Shown: positions 17,098-26,744, counted from the stretch's first letter. The stretch: 64,000 nucleotides of DNA from Niabella sp. (GCF_030150205.1 NZ_JASLGT010000002.1:1-64000); one strand, 5' to 3'. The notes: generated by a model from the sequence alone, not told the origin. Program-made: numbers and translations.

Positions 17098-17398
17098 AAT
17101 AGTTGGCCGATCCAAGGAACCGAAGAATGTCTTAAATGAGGACAGTCTTCAAAGTCGATTGATTGGGCACAGTCATTCTGAAACTGATTCGGCGTCTGCT
17201 GGTAAATAGCTATACTAATATGCCGGAACACCCCCAATATGCAGGGGCTGTTTCACGCAGTAGCGGCTTTTGATACCGGTTCCTGATACCAGGCATTGCA
17301 CCCAGGGCCGGTAATACACTTGCTATTGCCGTGCTGTTAATGCCGGTATACTCCAATTTTCTTTGTTATAAATTTTCTGATCTATAAAAAACCAATAA
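17098..17398. other. Intergenic stretch without a recognised gene
   Basis: 301 nt between the hypothetical gene and the HEPN gene. Open frames here are short and lack family signals. The right end is AT-rich and may hold the promoter of the HEPN gene. I see no hairpin, RNA gene or repeat worth naming. Confidence 0.5.
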
Positions 17399-18397
17399 AT
17401 GAAAAACGAAACAATACCGGAGGCCCGGCCCCTGCATGGGGGTGGCTTGCTGCCTCAATGGGATGATGCGACCAAATGCAACCTGTTGAAACAACTGATT
17501 GTAAAGGAGGCAGAGCGGGGCTTTGCGCATTATTTGTATGAACTGATTCCTGACGTGGAACGTTTGTTTGATCCCGGCCAGGCGACTCATATCGAAGCAA
17601 CGCAGGTTTGTGCGCTGTTTTCAAGGGAGCAGGTCATTGCATGGATCGCAGGTTTGTGTACGCCTGATTTTATTTTTGAGCTGGAGTATCATGCGGAGCA
17701 ATGCAGTCTGGACCTGTTTATTGTATTGCAGCCGCAGGAGGTACGTGGTTTTAGAGACCTGCATGCCTATATTCATGCCGCTACGTTTGGAAGCTGGAAC
17801 ATCCGGTTTACATTGTGCCAGCGCAGTCAGTTTCAACAACAGCGGAAACAGGGAAATCTTTTTTGCGTGTTGAGCTGCAATGAAGAACGGCTGGTGTATG
17901 TCCGGGATGGAGCTGCCCTGGATCCAATAGATGGCCAGGTAGTTCAGGAATGGCTGGCAAAGTCAAGGGAAACCTTTGAAACCGGCTCCGGAAGAGGCCG
18001 GCGGCTCTTTGAACATGCGTTGCTTTTTCAAAAGGAGGGTGCCAACGGGCTGGCTTGTTTTATGTTGCATCAGGCTGCGGAGCTGTCGTTGCGCGGGTTT
18101 GCGGCAGCGTTTTCCGGCGTTTACCTGCGCCAGCATTCCATCCGGGAATTGTTGTACCATTGCAGCCGTATTCATCGGAAATTTGCTTCTTTTTTTAAAA
18201 CAGCTGCGGAAATTGAAATGCTGGAGCTGCTGGAAGCTGCCTACACCGGTGCGCGTTATCAGAATGATTTTACAGTGCCGGATCATTCCCTGGAAGTACT
18301 GAAGGAAAAGATTGCAACCATCCTGGTTTGTGCAGAGGAGGTTGCTGCCCGGCATATGAACCGCTATTTTTCACTCATTGATGCAGCACGCCGGTAA
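17399..18397 (+). CDS. HEPN-domain protein, possibly with degenerate NTase half
   Basis: Protein of 332 aa. The C-terminal HEPN domain (about 200-325) shows FEHALLFQKEGANGLACFML, an HDLxxLL-like HSIRELL segment (246-252) and ARY (285-287), as in KNTase C-terminal-type HEPN proteins. The N-terminal half contains SLDLFIVL and GNLFCVLSCNEERLVYVRDG, reminiscent of strands in polymerase-beta-type nucleotidyltransferases, but the catalytic GS and DxD residues are not found. HEPN proteins of this kind in Bacteroidota often sit near mobile elements. Function is unknown; the RELLYH match to an RNase Rx4H motif is probably chance. Confidence 0.72.
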   Translation: MKNETIPEARPLHGGGLLPQWDDATKCNLLKQLIVKEAERGFAHYLYELIPDVERLFDPGQATHIEATQVCALFSREQVIAWIAGLCTPDFIFELEYHAEQCSLDLFIVLQPQEVRGFRDLHAYIHAATFGSWNIRFTLCQRSQFQQQRKQGNLFCVLSCNEERLVYVRDGAALDPIDGQVVQEWLAKSRETFETGSGRGRRLFEHALLFQKEGANGLACFMLHQAAELSLRGFAAAFSGVYLRQHSIRELLYHCSRIHRKFASFFKTAAEIEMLELLEAAYTGARYQNDFTVPDHSLEVLKEKIATILVCAEEVAARHMNRYFSLIDAARR

Positions 18398-18413
18398 AAT
18401 GGAGTAGCACCGG

Positions 18414-21400
18414 TTACGGTTCCTTTAAAACAACATTCCCGGTTCGTTTCAGGTTTCCCCAGCCCTGGCCTTCACCTTTGATTGCGCGGCGGAGCGACCG
18501 GAAAAGCACGATATACATAATTTGCCGGTATACGAAACGCTGAGGGATGAGCCATAAAAGCTGCCAGTAATTTTTCTCCTTTTCAATGCTGAAGGCGAAA
18601 ACAGCAACCAGTACGTCTACAACAAGGAAGATGCCATAATACAACAGGATCCGGTTGAGATCGCCCCAGCTGGTATGCTGCGCCGTGGGCCTGTTGTAAT
18701 AAATGGAAAAGAAAAACAACAGGTCTGCAATGGGCGCAATAATGGGAAGTATGATCTGGAATAAAAGGATATTGGGAAGGGATACCATGCCCAATCCTTT
18801 ATAACGGGCTCTGAAGCAGGCATCTTTGTTTTTCCAGAAACTTTGCATCACTCCATAGCTCCAGCGGAAGCGCTGTTTTAAAAACTGCCGGATGGTTTCG
18901 GGCGCTTCTGTAATGGCAACCGCATCATTGCAATTACGAATAACATATCCTTTGCGCAGAATGCGGATCGTAAGGTCACAATCTTCGGCCAGCGAATCGG
19001 TTGTAAAACCACCGGCTTCCACAATGGCTTCTTTCCTGAACGCTCCGATTGCCCCGGGTACTACAGTGATCCCGTTGATATAATCGAATGCCCGGCGGTC
19101 AAAATTCTGGGCTGTAATGTATTCGATCGACTGCCAGCGGGTAAGCACATTATTGATGTTTCCTACTTTTACATTACCTGCAACGGCTCCAATGGTTTCG
19201 TTTACAAAATAACGCATGAGCTGACTAATAGCATCCTTTCTTAACTGGGTGTCGGCATCAATACAAACCAGGTAATCGGATGATGCCTGTGCAATTCCAA
19301 AGTTCAATGCCGATGCCTTGCCGCCATTGGCCTTGGTCAGCACTTTTACCCTGGGGTGACCAGCAAAGGCTTCACTGATGTTTTTAAACGTATGGTCTTT
19401 TGAACCGTCATCTACAAAAATGACCTCGAGGTTCGGGTAATCTTGTTTTAAAAGACTTTGAACAGTGCGCACACAATTGACTTCCTCGTTATATGCGGGA
19501 ACAATGATGCTTACTTTTTCTTTAAATGCTCCCGATGGGGGAAGGGTTTCTTTTTTCTGCCGCCTGTAGTTCAAAACGGCCAGGATGCCCATAAAGATAA
19601 CGCGGCCTAATCCCAGGAAGATCGCCAGCCAGAACGCCGTGGTTAAAAATTGTGATATCCAAAATACAAGTTTGGTAGCAAAACTATCGGCCTGCAGCAT
19701 GTCGTTCTTCACAGGAGGCATGATCTGGTCCCGGGTAAGATTCAGCAGCTGGGCAACGGTAATGAATTGTATGTTCCGGTCTTTAAAGTATTTAATAATA
19801 CGGGGTAATGCATCTACGGTGCCCTGACGGTTGCCACCGGCATCGTGTAATAAAATAATGCCCCGGTCTTTATAAGTCATGGCCTCGTATTGACGTACAA
19901 TACGGTTGTAAATACTATCGGCATTTACATGCGCGCTGTCGATGTCCCAGTCTTCGGGATCAATGCTTTCACCCACTGCATAGTATTTTAGTTTTTTACT
20001 TAGGGCAACGGGTTGCAGTTCTACCTGCAGTGTTGGTTCGGCATCCGCGTTAAAAGGCGGGCGAAACAGGATGGTACTGCGACCGGTAACAGCTTCTATT
20101 AAAAAACGGGTAGCGTCAATTTCCGTTTGTGCCCTCCGGAGCCCAACACTGGCAATGTTGGGATGGGTAAAGGTGTGATTACCGATCTCGAAACCATCTT
20201 TATAAACCTGTTCAAATACCGGTAAATGATTTTGAATATTGATACCCACTACAAAGAATGCTGCTGGTACTTTCTCCTGTTTTAATATTTTGAGGATCTG
20301 AGGGGTGTATTCGGGGTCCGGACCATCATCAAAAGTAAGCAGGACCTGCTTGCCCGGTACTACCTGGCCAAACCTCCGGATCACGTATTTAGTAGGCAGC
20401 TCGATGTATTTTTCTTCCTGTATCAGGTAGTCGTTAAGCGTATCCGCCGTTATTTTCATGCGGCCGTTCTGGGGTTCGGAGATCACATCCAGTACCTCAC
20501 CTTCGCCCACGTAATCGGGTTTCTCGAAAGAGACGGGGATGTTTTCCAAACGCGTGAACAACCGGGTTTGCGAGCGCATGGCTTCGGTGGTCAGGCTCCG
20601 TTTGTAAAAAGTCCATAGCCGCTGATCTTCGGCACCTAACCTCCAGATGGCTACTCCGGCTACCCCATAATCATCTGCAAAGCGCATGGTATTAAAGTTG
20701 CTTGCGGCATCATTAAACCACACCTGGTGTTTTACATTGCTGTTATCCGTATAACTGAAATGGCAATTATAGGTGGCATTATCGAATGTGATATCAGCAT
20801 TGTGTTCTTTGGCCGCGGATATGGCCTGTGCATAGGTAAGGTTTTGAGCCGCCCGGTTCTCGGGCCAGTCGTAGCCATAGGTGGCCATACACAGTACGAT
20901 CTTTTCTGAGGGTACATTTTTGGCTGCATTGTCCAGTACTTTTTCAATCCAGTGTTGATCACTTACCGGGCCCGGAATACTGGTATCGTAAAACTGGTCA
21001 TAGGCCATCAGGAAGATATAATCGTTCAGTTTGGCAATTTCGGCGATGTTATAATTATCGTCATTCGGTAAAATGTCCTGTGTTACCAACAGTCCCCGGC
21101 TGTGCAGGTCTTTGTACAATTCCTCCTGGAACTGGCGGAGGTAGGGCAGGGTTCCCTCCTTCAGCTCTTCAAAATCGAGGTTGATGCCGCTTAGTTTGTA
21201 TTTATCGATCGTACTGAGAATATCTTTCAACAGCCGGTTTCTTTTCTGCGGGTTACTGAGTATCCGGTGCAGCAGTTTGCCATCAAAATCCCCGTTTTGA
21301 ACATTGCTCAACATCGGCACGATCGAAACCTTCGCCTTCCGCATGATCTGTAATGCGTCGTTGTCGATATTGGGCCGGAGGGTGTCGGCATCCGGATCGA

Positions 21401-21815
21401 GCAGGAACCATTCCGGTAATACCATATCCAGTTTGTCGACGTTTGATTTTAAGGAGGAAAGCGACTGCGGATCCCAGTCTACAAAAAAGGCAGCACGGAT
21501 CCCTGTGCTTTTGGGCCGTTTTTTTTCCTGCGCGATATAAGCATTGTTCTGTGCCCGGGCACTGATAAAGGCCTGCATGCCTTTGTATTTTTTCTTGTCT
21601 TTTTCGCTCAGGGTCTTCGGTATCGTAAGGTGAATGGCCCGGTTGGTATCTGCCTTAGCGAGGCCGGGAAGCAGCAGGTTGTCTACCCTGCTGATGGAGA
21701 AAATAGCCAGCGGAATCATTGCAATAGCCAGGAACACCAGTAGCCGGCTAATCCACTTAAACGTGTTCCACCGCGCTCTGCTTTCCGTTTGAAAAATCTG
21801 AGGATCCCCGGACAT
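18414..21815 (-). CDS. GH18 / polysaccharide deacetylase / GT2 fusion protein
   Basis: Membrane protein of 1133 aa with three enzyme parts. TM at about 25-42. A GH18-like domain (about 105-410) has SGINLDFEE (Asp214, Glu216 as proton donor). A NodB deacetylase (about 488-695) has TFDDGP (Asp496-Asp497), HTFTH (His547, His551), RPPF (585-588) and LLHD (655-658). TMs at about 715-748. A family 2 glycosyltransferase (about 765-990) has VDDGS (802-804), DAD (853-855), AEDCD (943-947) and QRFRW (981-985), then three or four C-terminal TMs. It should polymerise, deacetylate and trim an N-acetylglucosamine-type exopolysaccharide, joining PgaC- and PgaB-like activities in one chain. Confidence 0.92.
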   Translation of the reverse strand: MSGDPQIFQTESRARWNTFKWISRLLVFLAIAMIPLAIFSISRVDNLLLPGLAKADTNRAIHLTIPKTLSEKDKKKYKGMQAFISARAQNNAYIAQEKKRPKSTGIRAAFFVDWDPQSLSSLKSNVDKLDMVLPEWFLLDPDADTLRPNIDNDALQIMRKAKVSIVPMLSNVQNGDFDGKLLHRILSNPQKRNRLLKDILSTIDKYKLSGINLDFEELKEGTLPYLRQFQEELYKDLHSRGLLVTQDILPNDDNYNIAEIAKLNDYIFLMAYDQFYDTSIPGPVSDQHWIEKVLDNAAKNVPSEKIVLCMATYGYDWPENRAAQNLTYAQAISAAKEHNADITFDNATYNCHFSYTDNSNVKHQVWFNDAASNFNTMRFADDYGVAGVAIWRLGAEDQRLWTFYKRSLTTEAMRSQTRLFTRLENIPVSFEKPDYVGEGEVLDVISEPQNGRMKITADTLNDYLIQEEKYIELPTKYVIRRFGQVVPGKQVLLTFDDGPDPEYTPQILKILKQEKVPAAFFVVGINIQNHLPVFEQVYKDGFEIGNHTFTHPNIASVGLRRAQTEIDATRFLIEAVTGRSTILFRPPFNADAEPTLQVELQPVALSKKLKYYAVGESIDPEDWDIDSAHVNADSIYNRIVRQYEAMTYKDRGIILLHDAGGNRQGTVDALPRIIKYFKDRNIQFITVAQLLNLTRDQIMPPVKNDMLQADSFATKLVFWISQFLTTAFWLAIFLGLGRVIFMGILAVLNYRRQKKETLPPSGAFKEKVSIIVPAYNEEVNCVRTVQSLLKQDYPNLEVIFVDDGSKDHTFKNISEAFAGHPRVKVLTKANGGKASALNFGIAQASSDYLVCIDADTQLRKDAISQLMRYFVNETIGAVAGNVKVGNINNVLTRWQSIEYITAQNFDRRAFDYINGITVVPGAIGAFRKEAIVEAGGFTTDSLAEDCDLTIRILRKGYVIRNCNDAVAITEAPETIRQFLKQRFRWSYGVMQSFWKNKDACFRARYKGLGMVSLPNILLFQIILPIIAPIADLLFFFSIYYNRPTAQHTSWGDLNRILLYYGIFLVVDVLVAVFAFSIEKEKNYWQLLWLIPQRFVYRQIMYIVLFRSLRRAIKGEGQGWGNLKRTGNVVLKEP

Positions 21816-21905
21816 ATAAATGATTTAGTGCAAAATTACAGGCTAAATGATCCTCTTCAAGCGGGGTGTTATTTTATTCTGAAACAATTTTTTACATTTA
21901 CTCAA

Positions 21906-23567
21906 ATGATAGATGTCATGAAACAGGTAAAGGGAAATCTTGTAGATATTCGGCAGCGCGCTGTTGTTTTTGCGTTGGTGACGTTTAATGAAGAAGGCAT
22001 CCGGGATATACAGGTGATCGAAGAGCAGTCGGTAGCCGGCTACCCGTATCTGCTGCCGGGGTTTGTTGATAGTCATGTGCATATCGAAAGCAGCATGCTG
22101 GTGCCCTCGGAATTTGCCCGGCTTGCAGTAGTACACGGAACCGTGGCTACCGTGAGTGATCCGCATGAGATCGCTAATGTGTGCGGGATGGAGGGTGTGC
22201 GCTATATGATCGAAAACGGGAAGACGGTACCGTTTCATTTTAATTTCGGCGCGCCCAGCTGCGTACCGGCTACCAGTTTTGAAACGGCAGGAGCGCGGCT
22301 TGGAGTAGCGGAGGTAACGGAATTGTTGCAGGATCCGGAGATCCGGTACCTGAGCGAGATGATGAACTTTCCGGGTGTGCTGGCAGCAGATCCGGAAGTG
22401 ATGGAAAAAATAAAGGCGGCGCATAAGGCCGGGAAACCGGTGGATGGCCATGCCCCCGGGTTAAGGGGTGCGGCCGCCCGGCAATACGCGGAGGCCATTG
22501 CGGACAATGCTGCCGGGCTACGGGGAACGGATCACGAATGTTTTACAAAGGAGGAGGCCCTGGATAAGTTAAAGGCGGGTATGAAAATCCTGATCCGGGA
22601 AGGCAGTGCTGCCAAGAACTTTGAGGCGCTGATCGATCTGCTGAATGATTACCCGGAGGACATAATGTTTTGCAGCGACGATAAACATCCGGATAGCCTG
22701 GAAGCTGGTCATATCGACCGTTTATGTGCCCGGGCTGTAGAAAAAGGCGTGAATGTGTTTCATGTACTACAGGCGGCTTGTGTAAATCCTGTTACCCACT
22801 ATAGACTGGATGTGGGACAACTGAAAAAGGGCGATCCGGCGGATCTGATCCTGATTGAAGATCTACAGCATTTTAAAGTACTGGAAACCTATATTAACGG
22901 AACCCTGGTGGCTTCCGGCGGCAAAACGCTGATCCAGGCCTCCCGGGCCGGGATCATTAACCAGTTTGAGTGCCGGCCGAAAACCGTTGCTGATTTCAGG
23001 ATGCCGGTTACCGCGGCACCGGAAATTCCGGTTATCGAGGCCCTGGATGGCCAGCTGATCACCAATGCATTGTACCTGCAGCTTCCACAGGATCGTGGCC
23101 AGTTTGTGAGCGATCCGGGAAAGGACCTGCTGAAAATTACGGTGGTGAACCGGTACCGGGAGGCGGTGCCTGCCATGGCCCTTATCCGGAATTTCGGGCT
23201 AAAACGGGGTGCCATGGCTTCCTCTGTAGCGCACGATAGTCATAATATTATTGCAGTAGGCGTGGATGACGAAAGTTTGTGCCGGGCTGTAAATCTCGTG
23301 ATCGATGCAAAAGGGGGTGTGGCGGCGGTTGATCATGATCAGGAAATGATCGTACCCCTGCCGGTGGCCGGTTTAATGAGCAATGAAGACGGATATGCGG
23401 TGGCAGCAGCCTATACGGCCATCGACCAGATGGTAAAGGCAATGGGCTCAACGCTTTCGGCTCCTTTTATGACGCTTTCGTTTATGGCCTTACTGGTCAT
23501 TCCTGCTCTCAAACTCAGTGATAAAGGGCTTTTCGATGGCCAGAAATTTGAATTGATCACCCAATAA
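21906..23567 (+). CDS. ade: Adenine deaminase
   Basis: Metal-dependent amidohydrolase that turns adenine into hypoxanthine and ammonia (purine salvage). It carries FVDSHVHIESSML (metal His pair), SDPHEIANVCG, DGHAPGLRG and CSDDKHPDSLEAGHID, the order seen in bacterial adenine deaminases. The C-terminal domain (from about residue 380) has HDSHNIIAVG and ends near VIPALKLSDKGLFD. The open frame extends to 21789, overlapping the divergent fusion gene. Family proteins start about at MKQVKGNLVD, so ATG 21906 or 21918 is preferred. A weak -7-like TACATTTA lies 12 nt before 21906. Confidence 0.94.
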   Translation: MIDVMKQVKGNLVDIRQRAVVFALVTFNEEGIRDIQVIEEQSVAGYPYLLPGFVDSHVHIESSMLVPSEFARLAVVHGTVATVSDPHEIANVCGMEGVRYMIENGKTVPFHFNFGAPSCVPATSFETAGARLGVAEVTELLQDPEIRYLSEMMNFPGVLAADPEVMEKIKAAHKAGKPVDGHAPGLRGAAARQYAEAIADNAAGLRGTDHECFTKEEALDKLKAGMKILIREGSAAKNFEALIDLLNDYPEDIMFCSDDKHPDSLEAGHIDRLCARAVEKGVNVFHVLQAACVNPVTHYRLDVGQLKKGDPADLILIEDLQHFKVLETYINGTLVASGGKTLIQASRAGIINQFECRPKTVADFRMPVTAAPEIPVIEALDGQLITNALYLQLPQDRGQFVSDPGKDLLKITVVNRYREAVPAMALIRNFGLKRGAMASSVAHDSHNIIAVGVDDESLCRAVNLVIDAKGGVAAVDHDQEMIVPLPVAGLMSNEDGYAVAAAYTAIDQMVKAMGSTLSAPFMTLSFMALLVIPALKLSDKGLFDGQKFELITQ

Positions 23568-23721
23568 AACGAGCATTTTACCGTTCAAACCGGATTTTCT
23601 CAAAAAAGGGCTTGTCATTCGCCGTGGCAATCTGCCCATTTACCGATATCTGGCGTATACATGCGAAAAATCTGTTGTAAGGCCTATCTTAGGGGGGTAT
23701 TTTTACAAAAAACAGTGAACA

Positions 23722-24543
23722 ATGAGTGAAAATAATCCGTACAATACCGAATTCTATAATAAATCAGAAAAAACTGACCGCCCCGAGACAAAGACCACCG
23801 GGTCTCAGCAGCCATATTTTAAGGAGCGGAATGCGCAGGGACATATTTGGGTAGGCCTGTTTTTAGTGCTGATCGGAGTGGTGTACCTGCTGAAAAGAAT
23901 GGGTTTCGTTTTCCCGGATTTTATGTTGTCCTGGCAAATGTTACTGATCGTATTGGGAATCTTTGTCGGTTTTCGCAAAAATTTCCAGGGGCCCGGTTGG
24001 CTGATCCTGATCCTGGTGGGGTCTCTTTTCCTTGTAAACGAGTTCTTTCTGTTTAACGCCCTGAAAAAATTCATCTTTCCTATTGCTTTGATAGGGGCCG
24101 GCCTGTTCTTTATTTTGAGACCTAAGAAAACCTATGAATTTATAACACAGGATCCGGTTACCGGTGATCCGACAGGAAAGAAGACCTATCGCGGAAATAT
24201 CAGTAATGAGGACATCATTGATGCTACTTCTATTTTTGGAGGTACCAAGAAAAAAGTATTATCCAAGAACTTCAGGGGTGGAGATATGGTTAATGTATTC
24301 GGTGGTAGTGAAATTGACCTGTTGCAGGCCGATATCAGCGGAACGGCCATATTAGAGGTTACCGCCATTTTTGGCGGAGCAACGCTGTTGATCCCCTCTC
24401 ACTGGAATGTGATCTCTGAAGCGGTGGCGATACTGGGAGAGGTAAAGGACAAGCGGGTGTCGATGGGCAATGTGGATACTACAAAGACGCTGGTGTTAAA
24501 AGGAACCGTAATTTTAGGGGGCATTGATATTAAGAGTTTTTAG
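23722..24543 (+). CDS. LiaF-like membrane protein (DUF5668)
   Basis: Protein of 273 aa. A polar N terminus (about 1-40) is followed by four membrane segments (about 46-60, 70-84, 93-112 and 114-130) of DUF5668 type. A C-terminal beta-rich domain (about 165-272) has repeated IFGG, VFGG and ILGG motifs, as in LiaF/VraT. In Firmicutes LiaF restrains the LiaS kinase. Here a LytS/LytTR pair follows on the same strand after about 150 nt of repeats, so a related sensing role is possible. This link is inference. Confidence 0.85.
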   Translation: MSENNPYNTEFYNKSEKTDRPETKTTGSQQPYFKERNAQGHIWVGLFLVLIGVVYLLKRMGFVFPDFMLSWQMLLIVLGIFVGFRKNFQGPGWLILILVGSLFLVNEFFLFNALKKFIFPIALIGAGLFFILRPKKTYEFITQDPVTGDPTGKKTYRGNISNEDIIDATSIFGGTKKKVLSKNFRGGDMVNVFGGSEIDLLQADISGTAILEVTAIFGGATLLIPSHWNVISEAVAILGEVKDKRVSMGNVDTTKTLVLKGTVILGGIDIKSF

Positions 24544-24546
24544 GTA

Positions 24547-24690
24547 GTGAATAGGCAATAGTGAATAGGCAATAGTGAATGGTGAACAGGCAATGGTCAA
24601 TAGGGTATTCATTGCGTTTTGATCAGACCAGGATACCGTGCGCTGTCAATGTTAAATCTCAAATTCCAAATCTCAAATCTCAAATTCCAA
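24547..24690. repeat. Tandem and degenerate spacer repeats
   Basis: GTGAATAGGCAATA occurs twice in exact tandem (24547-24560, 24561-24574) and decays over the next 35 nt. A second block (about 24655-24690) repeats CTCAAATTCCAAAT-like units. Such low-complexity spacers recur elsewhere in the window (13570-13625, 42280-42320, 42900-43410, 54121-54205). Confidence 0.7.
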
Positions 24691-24699
24691 ATAAATTCA

Positions 24700-25746
24700 G
24701 TGTCTTCCTCCCCGTTAACAGCAAAAAGATTTCTAACACCCCTGATCATAGCCTGGGTGGTTCTGGTGAACGCTCAGGTATTTTTCCTGCGCAACAATTT
24801 CCCGTTCTTTCCGCTGTATACGGTGCTTACAGACAGCCTGCTGAGCAATTTCCTGCTGCTGGTGGCTGGTTTGCTGATGCTGAACGTAACCAAATATTAT
24901 TTGCCTTCGTCTTACCAGTATACCAGCGTGATTGCTGCCTGCCTGGTACTGACGGGCTTATGGCTTTTTGTTTCCAACACCTTTTTAAAAATATTCCTGG
25001 GCGATTCAGAAGCCTATGCCACGTTTCTTAAAAACTCGCTGATCATCCGGGCGGGTTTTGCCTTCCTTGTGCTCACCATCCTGACCATCGCCGCTATTTT
25101 GTGGTATAATTGGGTAGAACGGCAGAAGGTAGAGCAGCGGCGTACGGATGCGGACCGGTTGTCGCGCGAAGCGGAGCTGTTTAAACTGCGCCAGCAATTG
25201 CAGCCGCATTTTTTGTTCAACAGCCTGAATTCGATTAATGCCCTGATTGGGCTAAACCCACAGCAGGCGCGCCGGATGGTGCAGCAGCTGTCTGATTTTT
25301 TAAGGGGAACGCTGAAAAAGGAAGAGTCGCAGATGATCTCCCTTACAGAAGAAGTTAGTTATTTGAACTTATATTTGGAAATTGAAAAAGTGCGCTTTGG
25401 AAACCGGCTGATGACGTCCATTTCTATTGCAGAGGAAACAAAAGAACTGCAATTGCCTACATTGCTGCTTCAGCCGATCGTTGAAAATGCGATCAAATTC
25501 GGGCTTTATGATACCATCGGAGAAACGCTGATCACCATCGAGAGTACCCGGGAATTATCGGAGCTGTGCATTTTGGTGAGCAATCCTTTTGATCCGGAAA
25601 CCTCTCTGCCTAAAACGGGTACGGGGTTTGGGCTGAGCTCGATAAAAAGAAGGTTATACCTCCTGTACGGAAGGAATGACCTGCTATCTACAAAAACAAA
25701 AGACAATACATATTATACAATCGTAAAAATACCGCAACAGGCATGA
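24700..25746 (+). CDS. LytS-type sensor histidine kinase
   Basis: Kinase of 348 aa from GTG 24700. The open frame reaches 24619, but those codons fall in the spacer repeat (LKFQISNLKFQI), so a later start is preferred. Four membrane helices fill about 8-140. A helical linker then leads to the His_kinase domain: LQPHFLFNSLNSINALI with His170, and the HATPase part with LLQPIVENAIKFGL and GTGFGLSSIKRRL. The response regulator overlaps its end by 4 nt (ATGA), so the two are coupled. The signal is unknown. Confidence 0.9.
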   Translation: MSSSPLTAKRFLTPLIIAWVVLVNAQVFFLRNNFPFFPLYTVLTDSLLSNFLLLVAGLLMLNVTKYYLPSSYQYTSVIAACLVLTGLWLFVSNTFLKIFLGDSEAYATFLKNSLIIRAGFAFLVLTILTIAAILWYNWVERQKVEQRRTDADRLSREAELFKLRQQLQPHFLFNSLNSINALIGLNPQQARRMVQQLSDFLRGTLKKEESQMISLTEEVSYLNLYLEIEKVRFGNRLMTSISIAEETKELQLPTLLLQPIVENAIKFGLYDTIGETLITIESTRELSELCILVSNPFDPETSLPKTGTGFGLSSIKRRLYLLYGRNDLLSTKTKDNTYYTIVKIPQQA

Positions 25747-26477
25747 GCAAAGTAATCATCATCGACGACGAATTTTTGGCAAGAAGTATGGTAAAGGAAT
25801 ACCTGCAGAAATATCCCCAGCTGGAGCTGGTGGCGGAATGCGGCGACGGGTTTGAAGGGATGAAAGCCATCCAGGAACATAAGCCGGACCTGATCTTCCT
25901 GGACATCCAGATGCCGAAGATCAGTGGTTTTGAAATGCTGGAGCTGATTGAGGAGCCGCCGGCCGTTGTTTTTGCCACAGCATTTGATGAGTATGCCATT
26001 AAAGCTTTTGAAGCGCATGCGGTAGATTACCTGCTAAAACCTTTTGACCAGGAGCGCTTTGATAAAGCGGTGAACAAATTCCTGGCCCAGCACAAAGTAA
26101 GCCATACCAACACCCAGGAGCTGCTGAATGATGTACAGCTGCCCAATTCCAATAACCGGATCGTGGTAAAAAACGGAAGTAAGATCAAGATCATTCCGGT
26201 GCAGGAAGTATTGTACCTGGAGGCTGCGGATGATTTTGTAAAGATCTTTACAAAGGATGGCTATTTCCTTAAAAATAAAACCATGTCCTTTTTTGAAGCC
26301 TTTTTGCCGGCCGACCTGTTTGTACGCAGCCACCGCTCCTATATTGTGAATATACATGAGATCACACGTATTGATCCTTATGAAAAAGACGGGCATGTAG
26401 CCATCCTGAAGAACGGTACAAAGATCAATGTAAGCCGGAACGGATACGGAAAATTGAAGGCGGTATTGGGGTTGTAA
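25743..26477 (+). CDS. LytTR-family response regulator
   Basis: Regulator of 244 aa, coupled to the LytS-type kinase by a 4-nt overlap. The receiver domain (about 1-120) has Asp8-Asp9, phospho-acceptor Asp54 (IFLDIQMP), VVFATAFDEYAIKAFE and Lys near 101. The LytTR DNA-binding domain spans about 140-243 (VLYLEAADDFVKIFTKDG, FVRSHRSYIVNIHEI, NVSRNGYGKLKAVL). LytTR proteins bind paired direct repeats; no obvious site is seen nearby. The LiaF-like protein upstream could be part of the same circuit. Confidence 0.92.
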   Translation: MSKVIIIDDEFLARSMVKEYLQKYPQLELVAECGDGFEGMKAIQEHKPDLIFLDIQMPKISGFEMLELIEEPPAVVFATAFDEYAIKAFEAHAVDYLLKPFDQERFDKAVNKFLAQHKVSHTNTQELLNDVQLPNSNNRIVVKNGSKIKIIPVQEVLYLEAADDFVKIFTKDGYFLKNKTMSFFEAFLPADLFVRSHRSYIVNIHEITRIDPYEKDGHVAILKNGTKINVSRNGYGKLKAVLGL

Positions 26478-26744
26478 CCCGGTACCGGGACGGTAGCTCT
26501 TTGCCCGCAGACAGCGCTGATTTTACGCAGATATAACAGGAACGACTGCTCTTCTTTGTTCAAATATTCATAACGGAAGGGTGATGAGCGCTATCGGACC
26601 GCCTCATGGTTCTTTTGAGCACCATCCTGGTACAGCGGAAAAGATTTATGGGTATTCGTGATGAATGTTATAAACAGGTTTCCTTAACTTTAGTACATCA
26701 ATTATTTTAGTAATTTATTGCCTTACCTTAAAGAACAATTAACT

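Noticed and set aside
17028..17237. Minus-strand frame of 69 codons after the unknown gene
   Set aside because: It overlaps the end of the plus-strand gene and has no recognisable motif or promoter.
18130..18165. HEPN RNase Rx4H motif RELLYH
   Set aside because: It overlaps the HDLxxLL-like helix rather than the usual position of the catalytic Arg-His pair, so it is probably coincidental.
24619..24699. N-terminal extension of the LytS-type kinase
   Set aside because: The codons fall in a low-complexity nucleotide repeat, giving LKFQISNLKFQI; the GTG at 24700 is a better start.
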